20,210 bases of DNA from Alphaproteobacteria bacterium. GTDB lineage: Bacteria > Pseudomonadota > Alphaproteobacteria > Rhizobiales > Xanthobacteraceae. Positions within the stretch are counted from its first letter, which is position 1; each line of letters starts with the position of its first letter. The position numbers and the translations under genes were made by a program. The notes under the pieces are model-generated. The model worked only from the letters and a program-made list of their open reading frames with translations, was not told the origin of the DNA and made no database searches. Below, in pieces: positions 6,345 to 12,905 of this stretch. Location: the NCBI GenBank assembly GCA_005884745.1, contig VAZU01000071.1, positions 1-20,210 of the forward strand. Reading direction: 5' to 3'.

Positions 6345-8099
6345 TCAATCGAGGCGAGTGCGGCGCTCGGCGATCGTATAAAGCCGCCGCCAGAGCAATC
6401 GGTTGACCAGAACCACGAACACCGCCATCACCACGATGCCGAGCACGACGCGGGGATAGTCTCCCGCCTCGGTTGCACGGGCGATGAAGGCGCCGAGGCC
6501 GGCGGCCTCGAGCTTGGTGTCGCCCCAGCTCGCCATTTCGGCGACAATGCTCGCATTCCACGAGCCGCCCGACGCCGTGAGAGCGCCGGTCACGTAATAG
6601 GGGAAGATTCCCGGAAGCATGACCCTGCGCCACCATTGCCAGGAGCGCAGGCGATACAAGCTTGACACCTCCCGCAGGTCCGTCGGGAAGGCGCTGGCGC
6701 CGGCGACGACATTGAACAGGATGTACCATTGCGTGCCCAGCACCATGAGCGGGCTGAGCCAGATGTCGGGATTGAGCCGAAAGGCCACGATAGCGACGAC
6801 GGCGATCGGAAACAGCACGTTGGCCGGAAACGCGGCGAGGAATTGGGCCACCGGCTGCACCAGTTCCGCGGCCCAGGGACGCAGCCCGATCCATACCCCG
6901 ATCGGAACCCAGATCAGACTGGCGATCACAATCAGCACGACCACCCGCGCGAGCGTCAACAAGCCAAGTCCGACGGCGCCGGCCACATCGTCAGGGCCGA
7001 GCGTGGTGCGCAGATACTCGACGGCTATCCAGGCCGAGTAGCCCGCGGCGGCAAGCACGAGCAGGATCCAGACGATGTCTGAAGCTTTGCCGAGCCAGCC
7101 GGGCACCGCTCGCGCTCGTCCGTCGCCGAACGCGGGGAGCCGCAGCCGAGCGAGCCCTGAAACGGCTCGGGATATCGGCGTCAACAGGCGGCGCAACAGG
7201 CGAGTGCGCCGTACGAGGTCGTAGACCCACGATCTCGGTCGCTGCTGGGCCGCGGTCTGCTCGAAACGGAACTTGTCCGCCCAAGCCACGATCGGCCGAA
7301 ACAAGAGCTGGTCGTAGGCCAGGATCACCACGGCCATGGCCGCCACCGCCATTGCCACCGCTGCGATATCCTTTCGATCGATGGCGACCGCGAGCCAGGA
7401 TCCGATGCCGGGCAGCTTCACGCTCGTGGCGCCCACCGTGATCGCCTCGGAGGCGACCACGAAGAACCATCCGCCCGACATCGACATCATCGTGTTCCAG
7501 ATCAGGCCGGGGGCGGCGAACGGCACTTCCAGGCGCCAGAAGCGCAGCCATGGCGACAGCCGGAAATGCCGGCTCACCTCATCGAGATCTCTGGGGATGG
7601 TGCGCAGTGATTGATAGAAGCTGAACGCCATGTTCCAGGCTTGCGCCGTGAACACGGCGAAGATCGCCGCGCATTCCGCGCCGAGCTGGCTGCCGGGGAA
7701 AAGCCCCATGAAGAACACCACCGTGAAGGTGAGAAAGCCGAGCACCGGAACCGATTGAAGGATGTCGAGGGCGGGAATGATGACCAGCTCCGCCTTGCGG
7801 CTCTTGGCCGCCAAGCTTGCAACCACGAACGTGAACGCCAGCGATGCGAGGATGGCCGCAAACATCCGGAGCGTGGTGCGCAACGCATATTCGGGCAGCT
7901 TGACCGGGTCGAGCGTCACCGGGGCAAGATCGAGGCTCGCCAAAGGCGCCTCCATCTCGCGCGCGCCGTGCGCCAGCGCGGTAAAGGCCGCCGCAATGAA
8001 CGCAAAAAGCACCAGGTCGTAAAAATTCGGCAGCGCGCCTTTTTGGCCCAGGCTGAGCGGCCAAGTACGCACGGCCGCCGTCACGGAGCGGATGTCCAT
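6345..8099 (-). CDS. ABC importer permease, two fused membrane domains
   Basis: The 584-residue inner-membrane protein holds two BPD_transp_1 permease domains in one chain, a natural fusion of the two half-permeases of NitT/TauT-type importers. Hydrophobic spans fill about 28-46, 78-165, 205-270 and then 340-470 and 500-570. Each half has an ATPase-docking EAA loop: EVSRHFRLSPWLRFWRLEVP at 174-193 and EVSSLYRLRSWQWWRRVMLP at 477-496. The ~70-residue stretch between the halves is charged and presumably cytoplasmic. The ATG at 8099 follows GGGATGAG. The gene is first of a two-gene operon with the ATPase. No periplasmic binding-protein gene is in the window, so the substrate cannot be guessed from context. 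Confidence 0.9.
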   Translation of the reverse strand: MDIRSVTAAVRTWPLSLGQKGALPNFYDLVLFAFIAAAFTALAHGAREMEAPLASLDLAPVTLDPVKLPEYALRTTLRMFAAILASLAFTFVVASLAAKSRKAELVIIPALDILQSVPVLGFLTFTVVFFMGLFPGSQLGAECAAIFAVFTAQAWNMAFSFYQSLRTIPRDLDEVSRHFRLSPWLRFWRLEVPFAAPGLIWNTMMSMSGGWFFVVASEAITVGATSVKLPGIGSWLAVAIDRKDIAAVAMAVAAMAVVILAYDQLLFRPIVAWADKFRFEQTAAQQRPRSWVYDLVRRTRLLRRLLTPISRAVSGLARLRLPAFGDGRARAVPGWLGKASDIVWILLVLAAAGYSAWIAVEYLRTTLGPDDVAGAVGLGLLTLARVVVLIVIASLIWVPIGVWIGLRPWAAELVQPVAQFLAAFPANVLFPIAVVAIVAFRLNPDIWLSPLMVLGTQWYILFNVVAGASAFPTDLREVSSLYRLRSWQWWRRVMLPGIFPYYVTGALTASGGSWNASIVAEMASWGDTKLEAAGLGAFIARATEAGDYPRVVLGIVVMAVFVVLVNRLLWRRLYTIAERRTRLD

Positions 8100-8246
8100 G
8101 GGCTCATCCCAATCCTGGCGCCGGCGCAGCGGGCACCGCCGACCTGACCGGCAAATCAGGCCGCGAACGACGTTCCACTATCGCTTGAGCATTGACCGCG
8201 GAGACAGAACCAGAGCCATGCCGGCAAGCAGCTCGAAAGCCTCCGC

Positions 8247-8915
8247 TCAGCTATTTTCGCCGAGCGGCGCGTCGAGCAACCTGCGGCACTCGCCGAGCTC
8301 GAACAGGGCCGCCTGCAGCCTGCGAATATCTTCGCGCGGGAGATCGCCGCCGGACATGGCCGGTTCGGACGGACGATGAGACTGGTTGAGCGGGGCCATG
8401 GCTTTTGCCCCCCGCGAAGCTCGATGGGGCCCCGCTTCGCGCGAGCCCGGCTCGCCGCCGTCTTCGAGGGAAGGCTCGATGCGTTCCGGGTCGGAGGCAT
8501 CGGCGGCGTCCGGTTCGTCGGTAGCGCCGAGAATCGACGGCCAAAGACCCAGCAATCCGCGGCTAGCCTCTTGGGCGCCGGGACCGGCGGCAGCCTCTTC
8601 GCCGCCATCTTCGTCCGCGGCGGCTTGCGCCGGCTGCGGCGCCCCGGTGCGCCAGACCGCCTGAACGAACTTGATGCCCTCGTCCTTGAGGATGCGCTGT
8701 ACGCCGCGGATCGTGTACCCCTCGCCATAGAGCAGATGCCGGATTCCGCGCAGCAGGTCCACGTCGTCGGGCCGATAGTAGCGGCGGCCGCCGCCGCGCT
8801 TCATCGGCTTGATCTGGACGAACCGGGTCTCCCAGAAGCGGAGCACATGCTGGGGAAGATCGAGCTCCTCCGCGACTTCGCTGATGGTTCGGAACGCATC
8901 GGGCGCCTTTTCCAT
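8247..8915 (-). CDS. MerR-family transcriptional regulator
   Basis: The 222-residue protein starts with a MerR-type winged helix-turn-helix: FRTISEVAEELDLPQHVLRFWE at about 8-29 and the wing RGGGRRYYRPDDVDLLRGI at 40-58. A helix (LLYGEGYTIRGVQRILKDEGI) completes the DNA-binding part. Residues ~95-190 are a low-complexity Ala/Glu/Gly/Pro region without the metal-binding cysteines of metal sensors, and a short amphipathic helix (DIRRLQAALFELGECRRLL) ends the protein. The ATG at 8915 has AAGGAA nine bases upstream; a TTG at 8957 would overlap ihfA. Placement right after ihfA, 19 bases beyond its stop, is the usual one in Rhizobiales and suggests one transcript. Its targets are unknown. Confidence 0.88.
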   Translation of the reverse strand: MEKAPDAFRTISEVAEELDLPQHVLRFWETRFVQIKPMKRGGGRRYYRPDDVDLLRGIRHLLYGEGYTIRGVQRILKDEGIKFVQAVWRTGAPQPAQAAADEDGGEEAAAGPGAQEASRGLLGLWPSILGATDEPDAADASDPERIEPSLEDGGEPGSREAGPHRASRGAKAMAPLNQSHRPSEPAMSGGDLPREDIRRLQAALFELGECRRLLDAPLGENS

Positions 8916-8934
8916 TGCGGCAGGTTCCTTCGCT

Positions 8935-9249
8935 CTATGCTTTGTGGCCGCCGTCAAGCCCCGGATTGATGCGCTGCTTGAGGATCGCGGAAGGCTTGAA
9001 CACCATGACCCGACGCGGGGAAATCGGCACTTCCTTGCCGGTCTTCGGATTGCGCCCGATTCTCTGACCTTTCTTGCGGACTATGAACGATCCGAACGAG
9101 GAAAGTTTCACGGTTTCGCCGCGTTCAAGGCAGTCGGTGATCTCCTTGAGGACCAGTTCGACCAGCATAGCGGATTCGGTGCGCGACAGGCCTACTTTTT
9201 GGTAGACCGCCTCGCATAGATCCGCGCGCGTCACAGTTTTCCCAGCCAT
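8935..9249 (-). CDS. ihfA: Integration host factor subunit alpha
   Basis: This 104-residue protein of the HU/IHF family pairs with the beta subunit and bends DNA sharply at specific sites, helping transcription, replication and recombination. The N-terminal helices (TRADLCEAVYQKVGLSRTESAMLVELVLKEI) and the beta-arm with RIGRNPKTGKEVPI and the DNA-intercalating proline at P68 are intact, followed by FKPSAILKQRIN. Length matches the family, and the alpha-type sequence GETVKLSSFGSF distinguishes it from HU. It has its own promoter at 9292-9321 and lies upstream of the MerR gene. Confidence 0.95.
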   Translation of the reverse strand: MAGKTVTRADLCEAVYQKVGLSRTESAMLVELVLKEITDCLERGETVKLSSFGSFIVRKKGQRIGRNPKTGKEVPISPRRVMVFKPSAILKQRINPGLDGGHKA

Positions 9250-9291
9250 CGTTCCGCCCCGCTCCGCTCCGCGGCAAACCTATCCTCATGA

Positions 9292-9321
9292 ATTATCGAC
9301 GATATTCACATGGCCGGTCAA
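9292..9321 (-). promoter_or_regulatory. Promoter of ihfA with dyad symmetry
   Basis: On the minus strand, -35 TTGACC (9316-9321) and -10 GATAAT (9292-9297) are 18 bases apart, close to the housekeeping sigma consensus. Transcription would start near 9285, giving a leader of about 36 bases before the ihfA ATG. An imperfect dyad overlaps the spacer and -10: GAATATCG and CGATAATTC around a single base, flanked by CATG on both sides. That looks like an operator, perhaps for autoregulation. Confidence 0.55.
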
Positions 9322-9343
9322 TGGCGCCAGGGGACGATCCCGC

Positions 9344-10321
9344 TTACCACCGCAGCAGCAAGGCACCCCAGGTAAAACCCCCGCCCATCGCCTCGAGCAG
9401 GACGAGATCGCCATGCTTGATGCGTCCATCCGCCCGAGCGGCCGCGAGCGCGAGCGGGATCGAGGCTGCCGAGGTGTTGGCGTGCCGGTCCACGGTGCTG
9501 ACGATCTTTTTCGGATCGATGCCGAGCTTGCGCGCCGAGCCGTCGATGATGCGCTGGTTGGCCTGATGCGGCACGAACCAGTCGATATCGTCGACGCAAT
9601 AGCCGGTTTCGCGGAACGCCTCGGTGACCACGTCGGAGATCATCGCCACCGCGTGGCGAAACACCTCGCGTCCCTCCATGCGCAGGTGCCCGACGGTGCC
9701 GGTCGAGGACGGACCGCCGTCGACATAGAGCTTCATCTTGTAGCGGCCGTCGGAGCGCAGGCGCGAGGTCAGGACACCGCGGTCCTCGGTCGTGCCGGGC
9801 TGGTCCTGCCCCTCGAGCACCACCGCACCGGCGCCGTCGCCGAACAGCACGCATGTGGTGCGGTCGGTCCAGTCGAGTATCCGCGAGAACGTTTCCGCAC
9901 CGATCACCAGCGCGCGCTTGAACTCCCGCGTCCTGAGCAGCCCGTCGGCGGTGGCGAGCCCGAACACGAACCCGGAGCAGACCGCTTGCAGATCGAACGC
10001 CGCGCCGCCGGTGATGCCGAGCCCGTCCTGCACCGAAACCGCCGTGGCCGGAAAGGTGTTGTCCGGCGTGGAGGTCGCCACCACGATCAAGTCGATGGAC
10101 TGCGGATCGACGCCGGCATCGGCGATGGCGGCGCCCGCAGCGGCAATTCCCAGATGTGAGGTGAACTCGCCGGGTGCAGCGACGTGGCGCTGACGGATGC
10201 CGGTGCGCTGCACGATCCATTCATCGGAGGTGTCGACCGTCCGCGCAAGATCGTCATTGCTGAGGATGCGCTTCGGCAGATAGGCACCGCAGCCGAGCAC
10301 GACCGAACGCAGGATGCTCAC
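9344..10321 (-). CDS. fabH: 3-oxoacyl-ACP synthase III
   Basis: FabH starts type II fatty acid synthesis by condensing an acyl-CoA, usually acetyl-CoA, with malonyl-ACP in the cytoplasm. The 325-residue protein has the full catalytic triad: Cys115 in LQAVCSGF, His252 in VPHQANQR and Asn282 in HANTSAASIP. The C-terminal GGGFTWGALLLRW is also conserved. The start is a GTG whose bases overlap the plsX stop in a GTGA, so translation is probably coupled to plsX. The order plsX-fabH is the common bacterial arrangement for lipid start-up. A separate promoter for ihfA lies just after it. Confidence 0.96.
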   Translation of the reverse strand: MSILRSVVLGCGAYLPKRILSNDDLARTVDTSDEWIVQRTGIRQRHVAAPGEFTSHLGIAAAGAAIADAGVDPQSIDLIVVATSTPDNTFPATAVSVQDGLGITGGAAFDLQAVCSGFVFGLATADGLLRTREFKRALVIGAETFSRILDWTDRTTCVLFGDGAGAVVLEGQDQPGTTEDRGVLTSRLRSDGRYKMKLYVDGGPSSTGTVGHLRMEGREVFRHAVAMISDVVTEAFRETGYCVDDIDWFVPHQANQRIIDGSARKLGIDPKKIVSTVDRHANTSAASIPLALAAARADGRIKHGDLVLLEAMGGGFTWGALLLRW

Positions 10322-11376
10322 GAGGCGACCTCGCCGATCCTGATCGCCGAGTCGCCGGCACCGCTGCGGCCGAGCGTCTGCTCGATTTTCGCGAGCAGGT
10401 CGTAGCGCGCCATGTCGTAGCCGAGATCGACCGCGGAAGCGAAGCCCTCGGCATCGGTGCCGCCGTGGCTCTTGATGACGATGCCGTTGAGCCCGAGAAA
10501 CACTCCCCCGTTGACCTTGCGCGGATCCATCTTTTCATTGAGCGTGCGGAACGCCTGGCGCGCCAAGAGGTAGCCGAGCCTGGTGCGCCACGTGCGGCTC
10601 ATGGCGCTCCTGAGGTATTGCACGAACTGGCGGGCGGTGCCTTCGGCGGTCTTGAGCGCGATGTTGCCGGCGAAGCCCTCGGTGACCACCACGTCGGCCG
10701 TCCCGTCCGCGATGTCGGTGCCCTCGATGAAGCCGATGTATTCGAGATTCTGCAGGTTTGCCTCGCGCAGCAGCCGCCCCGCCTCGCGCACTTGCTCGAG
10801 CCCCTTGACCTCCTCAACGCCGATATTGAGCAGCCCGACGGAAGGCCGGTCGAGCCCGAACACGACCCGCGCCATGGCGCTGCCCATCACCGCGAGGTCC
10901 ACCAAGTGCTGGGCATCGCCGCCGATCGAAGCCCCCAGGTCGAGCACGATGGATTCGCCTTTGAGGGTCGGCCACAATGCCGCGATCGCCGGGCGATCGA
11001 TCCCCTGCATGGTCTTGAGATTGAACTTGGCCATGGCCATGAGGGCGCCGGTATTGCCGGCCGAGACCGTTACGTCGGCTTCGTGTTTCTTCACCGCGTC
11101 CAGCGCCAACCACATCGAGGATTTCCAGCGGCCGTAACGCAGAGCCTGGCTCGGCTTGTCGTCCATCTTGACCGCCACATCGGTGTGGATGATCCGCGCG
11201 GCGCTCCTCAGTCCCGGTCTCGCCTCCAGCAAAGGCTCGATCGCGGCGCGGTTGCCGAACAGCAGGAATTCGGTATCGGGGTGACGCCGCAGGGATATCT
11301 CGGCTCCCGGCACGACTACCGACGCGCCAACGTCGCCCCCCATGGCGTCGAGCGCGATACGGACCTTATGGGGCAT
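10318..11376 (-). CDS. plsX: Phosphate acyltransferase PlsX
   Basis: PlsX converts acyl-ACP to acyl phosphate, the donor used by PlsY in the first step of phospholipid synthesis; it acts at the inner face of the membrane. From the ATG at 11376 the protein is 352 residues, the usual length, and begins with the hallmark IALDAMGGD (7-15). Other conserved blocks are SAGNTGALMA, LDLGAS, LNIGVEEVKG and VVTEGFAGNIALKTAEG. Longer in-frame openings to 11508 have no family match, so 11376 is chosen. It lies 131 bases after yceD on the same strand and overlaps fabH by four bases. Confidence 0.95.
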   Translation of the reverse strand: MPHKVRIALDAMGGDVGASVVVPGAEISLRRHPDTEFLLFGNRAAIEPLLEARPGLRSAARIIHTDVAVKMDDKPSQALRYGRWKSSMWLALDAVKKHEADVTVSAGNTGALMAMAKFNLKTMQGIDRPAIAALWPTLKGESIVLDLGASIGGDAQHLVDLAVMGSAMARVVFGLDRPSVGLLNIGVEEVKGLEQVREAGRLLREANLQNLEYIGFIEGTDIADGTADVVVTEGFAGNIALKTAEGTARQFVQYLRSAMSRTWRTRLGYLLARQAFRTLNEKMDPRKVNGGVFLGLNGIVIKSHGGTDAEGFASAVDLGYDMARYDLLAKIEQTLGRSGAGDSAIRIGEVAS

Positions 11377-11507
11377 GGATCGACCCTGGCAGCACCCTTC
11401 GACGCGCCGGAATTGTGGTTTTCGGAGCAGCCCGGCGACCAGCCCGGTGGACAATAGCGTGTCGGGCAAAGGACACAACACACTTGTCGGGCTCGGCAAG
11501 GGACGCA

Positions 11508-12041
11508 CTAACGCTCGGTTCCGCCATCGCTTTTCTTGAGCGCGGCCAAGGCCGCAAACGCTGTCGCGTCCCGATCCGCGCTTGACGGAGCTTCGAACAC
11601 GGCGCCCGGCTTGCGCGGATATGGATCGATGCCGAGGATCAGGAACTCGGTCGCAAGCGCGCCCAGATCGAGCCTGCCGTCGACGATCGGTTCAGGCGGA
11701 TAACCGGCTTCCACGGGGAGTTCCGCCGCGGGACTTGTTTGTGCGCGGGCGGGTGCGAACAGCAGATCGACCGGCTCAACCACCTCGTTCAAAATCGATT
11801 CGAGGGTGACAACGCAGGTCTGCCGCACGGTCGCGGAGATCTCGCCGACGACGTGCAAACCGCTTCGGCCGCGCCGGGTGAGATCGAACGTCGCCTCGAG
11901 CCGCGTCAACCCGTTCACGCCCGCGGCTTCGGCCAGCGTGGTGCGGATCGACTCGTCGGCCGCAAGCTCGACGCGACGGCCGGTCTCGGGGACGTCTTCC
12001 ACCCGAATCGGCACGGTCCATGGGTGCTCGGTTCTGGCCAT
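11508..12041 (-). CDS. yceD: DUF177 / YceD-family protein
   Basis: The 177-residue protein belongs to the YceD (DUF177) family, which is linked in many bacteria to the plsX-fabH cluster and, in plants and E. coli, to 23S rRNA build-up. The conserved centre is present: VVGEISATVRQTCVVTLESI around Cys76, then EPVDLLFAP, and a later DLGALATEFLILGIDPYPRKPG. The ATG at 12041 (MARTEHPWTVPI) gives the family length; the frame stays open further upstream without similarity. No strong ribosome-binding site is seen. The gene diverges from bamE. The rpmF gene that sits between yceD and plsX in E. coli is absent here. Confidence 0.88.
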   Translation of the reverse strand: MARTEHPWTVPIRVEDVPETGRRVELAADESIRTTLAEAAGVNGLTRLEATFDLTRRGRSGLHVVGEISATVRQTCVVTLESILNEVVEPVDLLFAPARAQTSPAAELPVEAGYPPEPIVDGRLDLGALATEFLILGIDPYPRKPGAVFEAPSSADRDATAFAALAALKKSDGGTER

Positions 12042-12202
12042 CCGAAAGCCTACGATTCTGCCGGGAAATATGGTGCTTCGGCGATGAAATTGCACCTCGC
12101 CCACGGGCAACTCGGCGCTTGGCGGTTCCCGAGCGGCACGGACGGCTGCTCGCGGCGATTCGCGCCACGATCGCGCCATAGAGGACACCGATGGTGCGGC
12201 GC

Positions 12203-12239
12203 AGGACGCCAGGACGCCAGGGCGCCGGGGGGGCCGGGG
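12203..12239 (+). repeat. Tandem 8-mers and G-quadruplex motif
   Basis: Between divergent yceD and bamE, AGGACGCC occurs twice in tandem (12203-12210, 12211-12218), followed by AGGGCGCC (12219-12226). G-runs at 12220-12222, 12227-12233 and 12236-12239 meet the usual G-quadruplex rule: four runs of three G with short loops, the seven-G run counting twice. It lies about 90 bases before bamE. Whether it folds or regulates is unknown. Confidence 0.45.
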
Positions 12240-12330
12240 CGCCGAGCGCCGCACCCGGCTCGCCGCGCGTTGCAATCGGCGGGTCTGCGGGTTAGGTCAC
12301 GGGTTCGCGGGCAAAGGGGCAACGGGGAAC

Positions 12331-12783
12331 ATGCGCAGCGTGGACCGGCGCGGAGGCGGACGCGGGGCAATCGCCGTTGCGATATCGCTCGCAACTGCCT
12401 TGCTGCTCTCCGGCTGCGGCTTCACGCAGACCTACTACCACGGCTACGTGGTCCAGGAAGGAGCGCTGGAGCAGATCCCGCTCGGCGCCACCCAGGAGCA
12501 GGTGCTCATCGTTCTCGGCACGCCATCGACCGTCGCAACCGTGAACGGCGAGGTGTTCTATTATATTTCCGAGCGCGCCGAAAAGACCGCGTTCCTGCCG
12601 CAAAGGGTGGTGAACCAGCGGGTCATCGCCGTCTATTTCGACAAGAACCGGCGGGTCGAGCGCCTGGCGGACTACGGAATGCAGGACGGAAGGATTTTCG
12701 ACTTCGTCAGCCGGACCACGCCCACCGCCGGCAAGGAGCTCAATTATCTGAGCTACGTGTTCAAGATTTTCGGCAAAGATTAG
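12331..12783 (+). CDS. bamE: Outer membrane assembly lipoprotein BamE
   Basis: BamE (SmpA/OmlA) is a small lipoprotein of the BAM complex, which inserts beta-barrel proteins into the outer membrane. The 150-residue precursor has a lipoprotein signal: basic start, hydrophobic AIAVAISLATALLL and lipobox LSGC with Cys29 as the lipidated residue. The mature part carries the SmpA/OmlA fold: GYVVQEGALEQIPLGATQEQVLIVLGTPS, then VFYYISER and VIAVYFDKNRRVERLADYGMQDG. The ATG at 12331 follows AACGGGGAAC. The gene stands alone, diverging from yceD and converging with hppA, with a palindromic repeat between bamE and hppA. Confidence 0.93.
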   Translation: MRSVDRRGGGRGAIAVAISLATALLLSGCGFTQTYYHGYVVQEGALEQIPLGATQEQVLIVLGTPSTVATVNGEVFYYISERAEKTAFLPQRVVNQRVIAVYFDKNRRVERLADYGMQDGRIFDFVSRTTPTAGKELNYLSYVFKIFGKD

Positions 12784-12788
12784 CCAGC

Positions 12789-12900
12789 GCGGGATGGGTT
12801 GAGCGCGGCGAAACCGACGGCCGAAGCCCAGCGTCCCCGCGAAGGCGGGGCCCTCGATCAGCAAACCGATGGAGTTTCGCTACCGCTCAACCCATCCTGC
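12789..12900. repeat. Mosaic palindromic intergenic repeat
   Basis: Outer arms at 12789-12814 and 12874-12900 are imperfect inverted copies, both containing GGATGGGTTGAGCG next to a CGAAAC end on opposite strands. Repeats of this kind are widespread in rhizobial genomes. Inside sits a second hairpin, CCCCGC (12835-12840) and GCGGGG (12845-12850) around GAAG, which resembles another common dispersed element. Together they fill the gap between the convergent bamE and hppA genes. The structure could stop transcription from both sides, although no T-run follows. Confidence 0.6.
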
Positions 12901-12905
12901 GATCC

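Noticed and set aside
8100..8246. tRNA gene, sometimes expected after this MerR gene in Rhizobiales
   Set aside because: No T-loop, anticodon arm or acceptor pairing could be found on either strand.
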